Positions 46,801 through 57,383 of a DNA stretch of 64,000 nucleotides are shown here, one piece after another; the stretch's first letter is position 1; each line of letters begins with the position of its first letter. Source of the stretch: an uncultured Candidatus Puniceispirillum sp. Its GTDB lineage: Bacteria; Pseudomonadota; Alphaproteobacteria; Puniceispirillales; Puniceispirillaceae. The position numbers were made by a program, and so were the translations under genes. The notes under the pieces are model-generated. The model saw only the letters and a program-made list of their open reading frames with translations. It was not told the DNA's origin and made no database searches. Where the stretch lies: positions 1 to 64,000 of the forward strand of contig CAJJBY010000008.1 in the NCBI GenBank assembly GCA_905182545.1, given 5' to 3'.

Positions 46801-47592
46801 GCCGATTTGGCGCAAAGCGGCAGGAAGGCGGTCAATATAACCGCTGATATCGGCTGTATTCAAATCAGATGCGCTCATATCAAACGCAAAAGAATCGCTT
46901 CTGGGCCAGCCATCAAATGACAGGGTAAAACTGCCCGCAGCCACGTCATCGCTTGTCAGTCGCCGCGCCCGCAGGCTGCCAGCAACAGCGCCGTCATCAC
47001 CCGAGGTCATATCAATATAGATATCGGCGAAAACCAGCTTTGGCAAAGCACCAGTTTCATGCGAGAGCGACAGACGATCAGTTTCAATCGCAATCAATTT
47101 CACCCCACCAAGGCGGTTTTGACTGGAACCCGATCTTGGGTTGCCGGTCTCAAGCTGGTTTGATTGTTTGGCAAGCTGATCGAGAAAATTAATGGCTGGC
47201 GAACCGGACCAACCTGACGCTTTTTTCACCAGATCAAGCTTAATCCCACGCAGCAAAATCGTTTCTGGCCGACCGTCAAAAAGGCTTGTCAGGCCAAAGC
47301 CGATTTCGACATTCGGCAGGTCGATCTTGTCACGTTCAAGATTAATGACGATATTTTCTGCGGCAAGCTGAAGCGGGCGACGCGATAACGTAAAATTAAG
47401 CCGCGCATCGCCAACCGAGGCCGAGCCATTGCCAACCATGCGCGACGATTCGGTTTCGAGAAGACGGCGAAGGCCACCAGCTTGGTTCACATAAACATAA
47501 CCAGCCCCAAAAATCATCGTTGCCAGCAACAAGACAGTGATCACAAAAGTCTTGAAAATACCTATTGCGGTGAAATGTCGATCAGCAAACAC
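43884..47592 (-). CDS. AsmA/YhdP-like (DUF3971) envelope protein (one frame break)
   Basis: This is a very large protein of about 1,236 codons with an N-terminal membrane anchor (FVITVLLLATMIFGAGYVYV), then a long series of beta-strand repeats. The C-terminus (NLVPVNQVSELLGKVPLLGD, FIAGADKSGIFVSQFTVTGT, NPVSSIAPGLLRDLF) is the hallmark of the AsmA-like/DUF3971 family. Members such as YhdP and TamB form bridge-like structures for lipid transport across the periplasm. One frame break lies near 45665 (EPVLD / TDIQKNAM). It is divergent from bcp. The family is confident, the exact substrate unknown. Confidence 0.87.
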
Positions 47593-47753
47593 GCCGCATC
47601 CTCTATCGCTTTAAATCTTGCTTTTGTTTACCATGCCCAACACTGGCTGTCTTGCGATCTGGCAGAAAAATATTATCTAACATCAATAAGGCCTCAAACA
47701 ACAAACAAAGCGCGCTATCATTTCAGCGCCAATGCAAATGATTAGGGCATCTT

Positions 47754-48212
47754 ATGCTTGCGATTGGTGATTATGCCCCCACCTTGTCGATTCCAACCGA
47801 TACCGACATGTTTTCAATAGCCGAACAAGGTGGCAAAAAAGTGGTCGTGTTCTTCTTTCCGCGCGCCGACACCCCCGGCTGCACCAAAGAAGCCGAGCAA
47901 TTTTCCGCCCTTCACGATGAATTTACCGCGCAAAATACCGTGGTGATTGGTGTTTCCAAAGACAAACCAGCAAAACAGGCAAAATTTCGTGCTAAATATG
48001 GCCTAACCTGTCTATTGGGCGCCGATCACGAAACCAGCTTTTGCGAAGAATTTGGCGTCTGGGTTGAAAAATCAATTTATGGCAAAACATATATGGGCAT
48101 TAAACGCGCCAGCTTTATCATCGACAGTGATGGCAAGATTGCCGCCATATGGCCAAAGGTAAAGGTTGCCAGTCATGCGGCCGATGTTCTGGAGAGATTG
48201 AAAGCGCTTTAA
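47754..48212 (+). CDS. bcp: Peroxiredoxin, BCP/PrxQ type
   Basis: This 152-residue thiol peroxidase reduces hydroperoxides. The peroxidatic Cys lies in FFPRADTPGCTKEAEQF. The usual partner Cys five residues later (CTxExC form) is absent. Two other cysteines (LTCLLGAD, TSFCEEF) are candidates for the resolving role. The C-terminal AAIWPKVKVASHAADVLERL is typical. Two bases separate its stop from the next gene, so the two are likely cotranscribed. Confidence 0.93.
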   Translation: MLAIGDYAPTLSIPTDTDMFSIAEQGGKKVVVFFFPRADTPGCTKEAEQFSALHDEFTAQNTVVIGVSKDKPAKQAKFRAKYGLTCLLGADHETSFCEEFGVWVEKSIYGKTYMGIKRASFIIDSDGKIAAIWPKVKVASHAADVLERLKAL

Positions 48213-48214
48213 TC

Positions 48215-49063
48215 ATGCCAGACACATCAAAGAAAACGATTAGCGGCGCGATATGTGAAGTGCTTGGCATTTCGGATGCGCGCCAAAAAGCCACTGCGAT
48301 GTGCCATCTTGTTGCTGCGTGGAAAGACACCACGCTTGGGCTTGGCAACCAGCCGCCGCCAGATCGGCCGGGCCGCCCTGACCGCCCATTATTGCGCCCA
48401 CCGCGTAAGGTGCCACGGCGGCGGGTCACCCAATCTGCCCCGGGCCGGATCGCGCTTCTTCATGCCATTGCCCATATCGAATTAAATGCGGTTGATCTGG
48501 CGCTGGATATGGCCAGCCGCTTCACCAAGACCCAGCTTCCGGTGGATTTTTATCATGACTGGCTTGGCGTTGCCGATGATGAGGCACGACATTTTCTGAT
48601 GTTAAGTGACCGGCTTGCCGATTTAGGCGCGGCTTGTGGCGATTTGCCAGCGCATGACGGCCTATGGCAAGCCGCTGATGCCAGCAAACATGATCTTTTG
48701 GCGCGGCTGGCGATTGCACCGCTTGTGCTTGAGGCGCGCGGGCTTGATGTGACGCCAACCATGATCGACCGATTGAAATCGGTTGGTGATGAAAAAACAG
48801 CAAATGCGCTTGGCATCATCATGACTGATGAAATTACACATGTATCAGTTGGAAAACGCTGGTTCGACTATATGTGGGGCATGGATCGCCTTGATCCGGT
48901 CAGCACATGGCACAGCCTTGTTAAACGTTATTTTCACGGCGATTTAAAACCGCCATTTAATATTGCTGCCCGCAATGCTGCCCGTTTTTCAGCGGCGTCT
49001 TATGGCCCGCTTGCCACAAGAGATGATTTGGTGGCGTCACCCGAAAAAAGGCCAGACGCCTAG
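48215..49063 (+). CDS. DUF455 ferritin-like domain protein
   Basis: From the start at 48215 the protein is 282 residues. The helical core has the diiron-type pattern: HAIAHIELNAVDLALDMA, DDEARHFLML and TDEITHVSVGKRWFDYM, each with Glu and His residues that suit a ferritin-like metal centre. A Pro/Arg-rich N-terminal part (PPPDRPGRPDRP) is typical of this family. Its role is not established. A longer upstream frame from 48149 overlaps bcp and is not preferred. The last four bases overlap the end of prfB on the other strand. Confidence 0.85.
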   Translation: MPDTSKKTISGAICEVLGISDARQKATAMCHLVAAWKDTTLGLGNQPPPDRPGRPDRPLLRPPRKVPRRRVTQSAPGRIALLHAIAHIELNAVDLALDMASRFTKTQLPVDFYHDWLGVADDEARHFLMLSDRLADLGAACGDLPAHDGLWQAADASKHDLLARLAIAPLVLEARGLDVTPTMIDRLKSVGDEKTANALGIIMTDEITHVSVGKRWFDYMWGMDRLDPVSTWHSLVKRYFHGDLKPPFNIAARNAARFSAASYGPLATRDDLVASPEKRPDA

Positions 49064-50166
49064 CGTTGATTGCCAACCCGCGCGGCAAGGCTAGCCTCGA
49101 TGAAATCATCAAGATCACCGTCAAGAACGCCCTGCGCATTGCCCTTTTCAACATTGGTTCGCAAATCCTTTACCATCTGATAAGGATGCAGAACATAAGA
49201 CCGGATCTGGTTTCCCCAGCCAATGTCGGTTTTGCTTGACGCAGCATCATTCGCCGCATCTTCACGGCGTTGCAGTTCCAATTCGTAAAGGCGGGCTTTT
49301 AGCATGTTAAAAGCGGTTGCCCGATTGCGATGCTGCGAGCGGTCATTCTGACATTGAACAACAATATTTGTTGGCAAATGGGTGATGCGGATCGCTGAAT
49401 CGGTTTTGTTGACATGCTGGCCACCGGCACCTGATGCGCGGTAAGTGTCAATCCGCAAATCCTTATCTTCGATTTCAATTTCAATATTATCATCGACAAC
49501 CGGATAGACCCAAACGCTGGCAAAGCTTGTGTGGCGACGCGCCGAGCTATCAAACGGTGAGATCCGAACCAACCGGTGAACGCCTGATTCAGTTTTCATC
49601 CAGCCATAGGCATTTTCACCATCAATCCGCATCGTGACCGATTTGATGCCAGCTTCTTCACCAGCGCTTTCTTCGATGATTTGCAATTTAAAACCGCGCG
49701 CCTCGCTCCACCGGCTATACATGCGCATCAGCATCAAAGCCCAATCCTGTGCCTCGGTTCCACCAGCACCAGCGTGAACTTCAATAAAACAGTCATTCGC
49801 ATCAGCCTCGCCAGATAGCAGGCTTTCAAGCTGGCGTTTTTCGGCAATTGCCACAAGTTTGGTTAATGACGCTTCGGCATCATCAATGATTTCTTCATCA
49901 CCTTCGGCCGTACCAAGCTCAAGCAACTCAATCGCATCATCCATTTCCAATTGAAGCGCATCAATAACCGTCAATTGACGTTCAAGACAGTTTTTTTCGC
50001 GCATGGTTTCTTGCGCGCTGGCCTGATCATTCCAAAAATCACCATCGGAAATCACGCTTTCAAGGCTGGCAAGCTGCGCCTTGGCATCATCATATTTGAC
50101 ATGTTTGCAAAGCAGATCGATTGCCGTTTTGATAATGTCAATTTTTGCTGTGGTTTCGGCCTGCAT
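49060..50166 (-). CDS. prfB: Peptide chain release factor 2
   Basis: RF2 recognises UGA and UAA stop codons. From 50166 (MQAETTAKIDIIKTAIDLL) it is 368 residues, a normal length. The anticodon-like SPF motif (RISPFDSSARRHTSF) and the peptidyl-hydrolase GGQ (RASGAGGQHVNKTDSAIRIT) are present. There is no internal UGA frameshift site, as is usual for Alphaproteobacteria, where the gene is one continuous frame. A frame extending to 50247 is not needed. The upstream gene is the class A PBP on the same strand. Confidence 0.96.
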   Translation of the reverse strand: MQAETTAKIDIIKTAIDLLCKHVKYDDAKAQLASLESVISDGDFWNDQASAQETMREKNCLERQLTVIDALQLEMDDAIELLELGTAEGDEEIIDDAEASLTKLVAIAEKRQLESLLSGEADANDCFIEVHAGAGGTEAQDWALMLMRMYSRWSEARGFKLQIIEESAGEEAGIKSVTMRIDGENAYGWMKTESGVHRLVRISPFDSSARRHTSFASVWVYPVVDDNIEIEIEDKDLRIDTYRASGAGGQHVNKTDSAIRITHLPTNIVVQCQNDRSQHRNRATAFNMLKARLYELELQRREDAANDAASSKTDIGWGNQIRSYVLHPYQMVKDLRTNVEKGNAQGVLDGDLDDFIEASLAARVGNQR

Positions 50167-50272
50167 GGTTTTGGAGTCCAGCCTGCAATGAAGGAAACGT
50201 ATAATGCTTTTACCTAACGCGCCGGCGGGTATTGTGGCAAGCCTCAATTCTTATCTGGCGGCAAGATGGCAC

Positions 50273-52708
50273 CTAGTAAAGCCCCTGTGTTGCCAATGTT
50301 CCACCTGTTTTTGTCACCTGACCATCCATGCCGGGGGCAACATCAATCAACACCCCGCCTGGCCGCTGGCCGGGTTTGAAAATTTCCAAAATAGCTTGCT
50401 GGTCTTTTGGCAAAACGCGTTCGCCCGTTTCGGCATGAACCGGAATGACCTGAATGTCATTTGGCCGCCGGAACGGAATGACCGGCTTGTCAATTTGCGA
50501 CCGCATCAGAAAATCGCCAAAAATCGGCACCGCCACCGTTGAACCGGTTTCACGTTTGCCAAGCGGGCGCGGCCGGTCATAACCGATAAAGACGCCAATC
50601 GCCAGATCAGGCGTAAAGCCGATAAACCAGCCATTTGTATTATCATTGGTGGTTCCAGTCTTGCCAGCAACAACCAGATTCAGATCATTGATCGACCGAC
50701 CAGTACCGCGTTTGATGACACCTTCCAGCATTGACACCATCTGAAAAGCCGATGCCGGATCAGTTAGCTGTTCACGCGTATCCGGCAATGTCGGAATTGG
50801 TTGATTTGACCAGCCATCCGCCGCCACACAGGAACCACAGTCACGCGCATCATGGCGGTAAATGGTTTTGCCATGGCGGTCTTGAATCCGGTCAATCAGG
50901 CTTGGGGTGATTTTTCGCCCGCCATTCACAAGCATACCATAGGCAGATGTCAGCCGAAGCAGGGTCGTTTCGCCAGCGCCAAGCGACATTGATAAAAATG
51001 GCGGCAAATCATCGTTCAAGCCAAAGCGTTTTGCATAGTCCTGAACCCGATCCATGCCAATTGTCATCGCCAAGCGTGCGGTCATCAGATTTCGTGATTT
51101 TTCGATACCAACCCGCATGATTGATGGGCCATAGAAACGTTTGGTATAGTTTGCCGGTTTCCATTTCGGTTTGCCCGGCCCCTGATCCACCACCAATGGT
51201 GCATCAAGAATGCGCGTTGTCGGGCTATAGCCAGCATCAAGCGCCGCAAGATAAACAAAAGGTTTAAAGGCTGATCCGGGCTGGCGCACCGCTTGAACGG
51301 CGCGGTTAAATTCTGATTCAGCGTAATTATAGCCGCCACTCATCGCCAATAAACGGCCCGTATGCGGGTCAAGCGCAACAATCGCGCCTTCAACATCGGG
51401 ACGCTGTCCCAATGCAAAATGATTTGGCGCGGGTTCAAAATCATTACGGATCAAATCTGGCGTAAAGCCGGGCGGCTGGACAATGACAATATCACCTTTG
51501 GACAAGGCTTTGCGCAAATCACGCAAGGGTGGTGGCCTAATGCCATCATCACGGCGCGGCGGATAGGCCCAAAAAGCAAGCTCGAACGGAATAATCGCAT
51601 TGCGGCCATTCACATAGATTTCAGCGCTTCGCGGCCCAACCTTTGTCACCAGCGCGGCAAAATGGTTCGCGCGTAACTTTGCTGTTTGCGCGGCAAGCAC
51701 CTTGTCGATATCAGCCCCTTGCAACATGACGCCAAGCGGGCCGCGCCAGCCTTGCCGCCGATCTAATGCTTCTAGCCCACGTTCAAGCACATTATCGGCA
51801 ATTTGCTGCAGATAAGGATCAAGCGTTGTGCGAACCGATAAACCACCATCATAAAGCGATGTTTCACCAAAGCGGCTAATAAGCTGGCGGCGCACTTCTT
51901 CGGTAAAATAAGGCGCTTCGGCAGCGTCAAATCCGCTTTGTCCAATCATGCGCAGCGGTGCTGCCTTTGCCTCGTCAGCTTCATTTTGCGAAATATAGCC
52001 ATTTTGCTGCATTTCATCCAAAACCCAATTGCGCCGGATGGTTGCTGCACGGAGATTGCGAATGGGATGGTAATTATTTGGCGCTTTTGGCAGGGCAGCA
52101 AGATAGGCGATTTCAGGCAATTCCAATTGCCCAAGCGATTTATCAAAATAATTCAACGCTGCCGCTGCAACGCCGTAACTGCCGCGTCCAAGATAAATTT
52201 CGTTTAGATAAAGTGCCAAAATCTGGTCTTTGCTAAAAGCGCGTTCCATCCGAAGCGACAGGATTGCTTCTTTGATTTTGCGATCAATCGAAACTTCATT
52301 GGTCAGCAGGAAATTCTTGGTAACCTGCTGGGTGATGGTCGAGGCACCAACCAGTCGCCGCCCTTTGCCATAATTGGCGATATTGGTCGCAACTGCCCGC
52401 GCCAAAGCGCGCAAATCAATGCCAAAATGATTGTAAAACGCTTTATCTTCAGCCGAAATAAAAGCGTGGATCAATCGTAGCGGGATTGCCTCAACTGGCA
52501 CAAAAAGCCGCTTTTCACTGGAATATTCAGCCAGCAACGCCCCATTGCCAGCATGAATGCGGGTCACAACAGGCGGTTCATAATTGGCAAGCTGCTGATA
52601 GTCAGGAAGATCTTTTCCATAGGTCCAGAAAACCCAAAGGATGCCAGCGCCAGCAAGCATGCACATTAGGAAAACAAAGGATAATGTAATCGAAATAAAT
52701 CTTAACAT
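50273..52708 (-). CDS. mrcA: Class A penicillin-binding protein (PBP1A type)
   Basis: This bifunctional enzyme makes and crosslinks peptidoglycan. The 811-residue protein has an N-terminal transmembrane segment (residues 5-29). The glycosyltransferase 51 domain has AEDKAFYNHFGIDLRALAR, GASTITQQVTKNFLL and LYLNEIYLGRGSYGVAAAAL. An insert follows, then the transpeptidase domain with SxxK in PGSAFKPFVYLAALDAG, an SxN-like element (IEKSRNLMTARLAM) and KTG in VVAGKTGTTNDNTNGWFIGF. Two cysteines in ARDCGSCVAADG are notable. The frame is intact. The amidase gene follows upstream on the same strand. Confidence 0.95.
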   Translation of the reverse strand: MLRFISITLSFVFLMCMLAGAGILWVFWTYGKDLPDYQQLANYEPPVVTRIHAGNGALLAEYSSEKRLFVPVEAIPLRLIHAFISAEDKAFYNHFGIDLRALARAVATNIANYGKGRRLVGASTITQQVTKNFLLTNEVSIDRKIKEAILSLRMERAFSKDQILALYLNEIYLGRGSYGVAAAALNYFDKSLGQLELPEIAYLAALPKAPNNYHPIRNLRAATIRRNWVLDEMQQNGYISQNEADEAKAAPLRMIGQSGFDAAEAPYFTEEVRRQLISRFGETSLYDGGLSVRTTLDPYLQQIADNVLERGLEALDRRQGWRGPLGVMLQGADIDKVLAAQTAKLRANHFAALVTKVGPRSAEIYVNGRNAIIPFELAFWAYPPRRDDGIRPPPLRDLRKALSKGDIVIVQPPGFTPDLIRNDFEPAPNHFALGQRPDVEGAIVALDPHTGRLLAMSGGYNYAESEFNRAVQAVRQPGSAFKPFVYLAALDAGYSPTTRILDAPLVVDQGPGKPKWKPANYTKRFYGPSIMRVGIEKSRNLMTARLAMTIGMDRVQDYAKRFGLNDDLPPFLSMSLGAGETTLLRLTSAYGMLVNGGRKITPSLIDRIQDRHGKTIYRHDARDCGSCVAADGWSNQPIPTLPDTREQLTDPASAFQMVSMLEGVIKRGTGRSINDLNLVVAGKTGTTNDNTNGWFIGFTPDLAIGVFIGYDRPRPLGKRETGSTVAVPIFGDFLMRSQIDKPVIPFRRPNDIQVIPVHAETGERVLPKDQQAILEIFKPGQRPGGVLIDVAPGMDGQVTKTGGTLATQGLY

Positions 52709-52844
52709 GATTTTGATAATATAGCCGAAATTGGGCGCAGATATGGCAATTTAGACCTTTTCTTCATTTTGACACTCGCCTTTTTTAGGGATAACCGCCC
52801 TTTTCCAAGGTTTTGCCGCCATATCGGGCATGCGCCACCAGACT

Positions 52845-54203
52845 TTATATTTTGGGACCATATTCATTTAGATAAACAAGAATGGCCTTTGCTAGCCGTT
52901 TTGACAAATCCTGCCGATAGGATTTCTTATTCAAATTCGCTTCGTCTTTCCGATTTGATAAAAAGCCCATCTCGACAAGTACCGATGGCATATCAGGCGC
53001 TTTCAAAACAGCAAAACCAGCAAACCGATGGCCGCGCTTGTCACCCCCTGGCAAATCGCGAATCTGTTGCAGGATTGCCGCCGCAAACCGTGCCGATTGG
53101 TTCATTGACTCGCGTTGAAACATCCGTACAAGCGCGCCGGCTGCCTCGGGATCTTCGGTGGATAAATCCGGCCCACCAATCAGATCGGCGCTATTTTCCT
53201 GACGTGCCAATGCGCCCGCTTCTTTGTCAGAGGCTTTATCAGACAGGCTAAAAACCGAAATACCCCGCGCCGATGATCTTGGTGCGGAATCAGCATGAAG
53301 CGAAATGAACAAATCTGCCTGATTTTGCCGCGCTAGCCGAATGCGCTGGCGAAGCCGCAAAAACCGGTCGTCATCACGCGCCAAAATCGGGGTTATCTTG
53401 CCCGTGGCGCGCAATTGGCTTGCCAGTTCACGCGCCGCCGCCAAGGTGATGTCTTTTTCCACCGTCCCCGCCTTGCCAAGCGCGCCCGGATCTTTGCCAC
53501 CATGCCCAGCATCAATAAAGACAACCCATTTTCGCGGTCGCGGCTTTGGCACGGCAAGTGCCGCCGTGGCTAGTTTATTCGCATGGCGCGCCGGATTTGA
53601 TTTTGGCAATGGCATGGTCAATGGCTTGACCGTTTTCACCCGATCAGCATCTTTGACCGTAGCGCGATCGGTAACAGCATCATTTAAATCAATATTTGGG
53701 GTTTTTTCTAGCGCTGAGGATGCCACTAGAAACGCCGTTTTACCGCGATCAAGAAGATCAATCACAAAACGGCTGCCAGCCCCTGCCGATGGAAGAGCAA
53801 AAACCCGCACAGGCGCTGCCGGCTTTTCAAGCTCGATCACCAACCGGCCGATTTCCGGCTTTGGATTTCCAAAACGATAGGCCGAACCGGGGGCGACTTG
53901 TAAATTGCCGCGCCGCGCCAACTTGTCCACATTCCAGCTGGTGTTAGGCATATCAATCACCAAACGATAAGGTGATTGCAACAGCAAAAGGCTGGCTTTT
54001 AACGGAGCTTTAGTTTCGATCACAAGCCGCAAACCGGTGCGGTCATCAATTTGCACCGCGCCAACACGCATTCCGGTGACAGCATTTTCGGCAAAGGCCT
54101 GACCCGTTGCAGCCAGCACCAAGACCATTGCCAAGAACAGGATAGAGCGGCCGATTGCGGCGAGCATTGCCATAACAGTTATCATCATCGATATATTAAC
54201 CAT
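52845..54203 (-). CDS. amiC: N-acetylmuramoyl-L-alanine amidase with AMIN domain (AmiC-like)
   Basis: This amidase splits septal peptidoglycan. The 452-residue protein has a signal sequence (to about residue 39, ending GQAFAEN), an AMIN domain (MRVGAVQIDDRTGLRLVIET, YRLVIDMPNTSW) and a linker. The Amidase_3 domain has the zinc motifs FIDAGHGGKDPGALGKAGTV, SLHADSAPRSSARGISVFSL and VLVEMGFLSNRKDEANL (Glu in VEMGF). A Pro/Arg-rich linker precedes the catalytic domain. It is intact and of usual length. It acts in the periplasm, beside the PBP gene. Confidence 0.94.
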   Translation of the reverse strand: MVNISMMITVMAMLAAIGRSILFLAMVLVLAATGQAFAENAVTGMRVGAVQIDDRTGLRLVIETKAPLKASLLLLQSPYRLVIDMPNTSWNVDKLARRGNLQVAPGSAYRFGNPKPEIGRLVIELEKPAAPVRVFALPSAGAGSRFVIDLLDRGKTAFLVASSALEKTPNIDLNDAVTDRATVKDADRVKTVKPLTMPLPKSNPARHANKLATAALAVPKPRPRKWVVFIDAGHGGKDPGALGKAGTVEKDITLAAARELASQLRATGKITPILARDDDRFLRLRQRIRLARQNQADLFISLHADSAPRSSARGISVFSLSDKASDKEAGALARQENSADLIGGPDLSTEDPEAAGALVRMFQRESMNQSARFAAAILQQIRDLPGGDKRGHRFAGFAVLKAPDMPSVLVEMGFLSNRKDEANLNKKSYRQDLSKRLAKAILVYLNEYGPKI

Positions 54204-54755
54204 GTCTGGCCTTCTTTGCTATCGCCGATCCTGGTCAACGGAACCTAGCCCAAGCCTAGCTTGCGACAAAGATAAATCATGCTAATTATCAAAACGGCAT
54301 TACTTTGTTGGCAAAATAGCTTTAGCAAGTATATAAAGGAATTTAGTTTGAGGCAAAAGTTTCGTTTTTCTGTCGTGAGTGGCGCCAATGCGCCAACAGC
54401 AGAAAGCAAACAAACCGGCACTTTTACCGCAGAACTGCAATTGAATTATTCACCTGATGGTGTTTATCTCGACGATCTTTGTTATGCCTTAATTATGAAT
54501 GACCCTAATTATTGTGCCATGTCACTGACCACCAGCGAGCCTTATCATCAGGACACACAACGCGATTTTAAACCACCGGACTAATCTAAATGACTCAGCC
54601 AAACCGATCACATGACAAAAGCAGCCATTATGGCCACCGCTTTACGGTCGGTACTGCGCGTGGATTTGGTCCGGATTCACAACACCTGCCATGCCTGATT
54701 AACACACTGTCTGAATTTGACAGCCGAACATGGTTGGCCGGGGAAAGACAAGTCC
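54204..54755. other. Long leader region upstream of rne
   Basis: About 550 bases between the divergent amidase and RNase E. It probably contains the rne promoter and a long 5' untranslated leader, which in Enterobacteria mediates autoregulation. A possible 101-codon frame (54279-54584) lies inside but has no recognised relatives. No clear terminator or riboswitch is seen. Confidence 0.4.
54279..54584 (+). CDS. Doubtful 101-codon frame upstream of rne
   Basis: The frame reads MLIIKTALLCWQNSFSKYIK, later SVVSGANAPTAESKQTGTFT and CYALIMNDPNYCAMSLTTSE. Its first part lies in AT-rich sequence. It has no evident ribosome-binding site and no recognised family. It may be chance. Confidence 0.2.
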   Translation: MLIIKTALLCWQNSFSKYIKEFSLRQKFRFSVVSGANAPTAESKQTGTFTAELQLNYSPDGVYLDDLCYALIMNDPNYCAMSLTTSEPYHQDTQRDFKPPD

Positions 54756-57327
54756 ATGACAAAACGCCTATTAATCGATGCACGCCAGGCCGAAGAAACG
54801 CGGGTAGCGCTGCTAAGCGGAACACGCATTGAAGATTTTGACTATGAAACAGAAAACCGGAAACAACTAAAAGGAAATGTCTATCTAGCACGGGTCACAC
54901 GCGTTGAACCGTCTTTGCAGGCAGCTTTTGTTGAATATGGCGGAAACCGTCAGGGCTTTCTGGCCTTTAGTGAAATCCACCCAGATTATTACCGCATTCC
55001 AATTGAAGACCGTGAAGCCCTGATTGAGGCCGACAGCGCCGAGAGCGACGATGACAGTGTTGAAGCTGGCTCTGATGGCGCGCCTGAAACCATTGGTGGC
55101 GAAGAGGCGGATGAAGAAGATATCCGGCCAAAACGTCAGGTAAAACGCTATAAAATTCAAGAAGTGATTTCGCGCAAACAGATCATGCTTGTGCAGGTCG
55201 TGAAAGAAGAGCGCGGGAATAAAGGCGCGGCTTTGACAACTTATCTGTCACTTGCTGGACGCTATTGCGTATTGATGCCGAATAACAATCGTGGCGGCGG
55301 CGTTAGCCGGAAAATCACCAATATTGCCGATCGCAAGCGGTTGAAAACAGTCGTTGGCGGGTTGGATATTCAAGCCGGAATGGCCGTGATCGTCCGCACT
55401 GCCGGCGCGAAACGCACCAAAACTGAAATTGCGCGTGATTTTACCTATCTGTCAAAATTATGGGACGATATCCGCGCGCGCACGCTTGAATCACAAGCCC
55501 CCTGCCTGATCCATGAAGAAGGCGATTTGATCAAACGGTCAATTCGTGACCTTTACACAAGCGAAGTTGATGAAGTGCTTGTCGAAGGCGAAGAGGCCTA
55601 TAAAATTGCCCGCAACCAGATGAAGATGCTGATCCCAAGCCATCTGAAAAAGGTTCAGAAATACGAAGGCACACATCCAATTTTCCAGCATTTCAATGTT
55701 GAAAATCAGATGGACACCATCCACAGCCCGCAGGTGACGTTGAAATCTGGCGGTTATCTGGTGATTAACCAAACCGAAGCGCTTGTCGCCATTGACGTGA
55801 ATTCAGGTAAATCAACGCGCGAACGCAATATCGAAGAAACCGCGCTGAAAACTAACCTTGAAGCCGCCGAAGAATTAGGACACCAGCTTCGGCTTCGTGA
55901 TCTTTCTGGTCTTATTGTTGTCGATTTCATTGATATGGAGGAAAACCGCAATCAACATGCGGTTGAACGCCGGATGAAAGATGCAATGCGCAATGACCGC
56001 GCACGGATTCAAATCGGTTCGATTAGCCATTTTGGTCTTCTTGAAATGTCGCGCCAAAGGCTACGGCTAAGCATCAATGAATCAATCAGCAATCTTTGCC
56101 CGCATTGTGAAGGCACGGGTCGCGTCCGGTCGATTGATACCGCCGCCCTGCAATTGCTGCGGTCAATCGAAGAAGAAGCGCAAAAAGGCAAAATGGATGA
56201 ATTGCATATCACCGCCCATCGGGATGTGGTGCTGTTTATCTTGAACCATAAACGAAGCGCAATTGCCGAGATTGAAGCACGGTTTGGCCTTATGGTTATT
56301 TTACTGTCTGATGACAGCTTGATTGCCCCAGAATATAAGGTTGATCGCGTTGGCTGGCAGGGCAAAGCCCAAGCCAAGCAGCCGTCACGCCAGTCGCAGC
56401 AGCCACGCCACGCCAACAATAATGTCAAACCGGATACAAGCGATTCTGACAAAGATGAGGCGGCTGAAACTGAAGCAAATGCAGCCTCACATCCGGAAAA
56501 TGACGAAACCGGCAGTGAAGATGGTGGTGCAAAACGGCGGCGGCGCGGACGGCGCGGCGGTCGGCGTCGGCGTCGGCGCAATGGTGAAGACGCCAAGTAC
56601 CAAACTGGTGATAACCAAACTGGTGACAATCAGGCAGCATCATCGTCAAATGGCGAAGATCAGGCTGCAGCCAGCACCGGCAGCACCGCAACCGATGGCG
56701 TTGCAGCCAATGACGACGCTGCACCAAAGGCTAAAACCGGCCGTCGCGGTCGTGGACGCCGTGTTGCCAAGGCTGATCCAACCACCGCAGATAATACCCC
56801 AAAAGATAATGCCAATGCCGATAATGAAGCGTCGGCTGCAGCGGCCGAACCTGCCAGCAACGGTTCCTTAAATACAGCCGCAGCAGATGATAATGGCGAT
56901 GTGGCTGGCGGCGAAAAAACCGGCACGAAGACGCAAAAAACCAGCAAATGCCGCAAAAGCAGGTGATGCCAAAGCGAGTGATGCCAAAGCCGAAGACAGC
57001 AAAGCTGCGGCTGATAGCAGCGCTGAAAAGCCTGCCGAAAAACCTGCTCGCACACGCAAGCCAAAAGCCAATGCCGATGCTGGTCACAAGCCAGAACAAG
57101 ATGCGGCCGCGGCCAAACCAGCAGTGAAAAAACCGGCACGAAAAGCCGCAAAAAAAGCACCAGCAAAAGCCGCTGATGCGAATAATGCTGATACCAGCGC
57201 CAATAATGGGGCACCCACCGACGCGCCAGCATCAAGAGAGCCGATCAGTTCAGCCCCACAAGATGTTGTCGAAATTGGCAGTAATGAGCCGAAATCACGT
57301 CGCAGCGGATGGTGGTCAAGAAGCTAG
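54756..57327 (+). CDS. rne: Ribonuclease E (one frame break in the tail)
   Basis: RNase E degrades mRNA and matures rRNA and tRNA. From 54756 (MTKRLLIDARQAEETRVALL) the catalytic half is complete: an S1 domain (YLARVTRVEPSLQAAFVEYG) interrupted by an acidic insert, the 5' sensor/RNase H-like region, the DNase I-like active site (VAIDVNSGKSTRERNIEETA, GLIVVDFIDMEENRNQ) and the zinc link (ISNLCPHCEGTGRVRS). The C-terminal half is disordered and rich in Arg, Lys and Ala (RRRRGRRGGRRRRRRNG, then KPARKAAKKAPAKAADA) and ends RSGWWSRS. A frame break lies near 56930. The joined length is about 857 residues. The start has GGGGAAAGA upstream. Confidence 0.94.
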
Positions 57328-57342
57328 GCAATCATTGCCTTT
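57326..57342 (+). terminator. Weak hairpin terminator after rne
   Basis: The stem AGGCAA / TTGCCT with loop TCA starts at the rne stop codon and is followed by TTTG. The T-run is short, so efficiency is uncertain. The convergent aminotransferase ends 42 bases further on. Confidence 0.4.
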
Positions 57343-57383
57343 GTAAATGAAATTGAAAGCTGGCGGCCGGTTGTAACTGGCCA

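Noticed and set aside
49060-50247. Programmed frameshift in prfB
   Set aside because: The gene is one continuous frame from 50166 with no early in-frame UGA and no shift signal. The extra upstream codons to 50247 are not needed.
54590-54832. 80-codon frame upstream of and overlapping rne
   Set aside because: It overlaps the confident rne start out of frame and has no family resemblance, so it is a shadow of the leader and rne.
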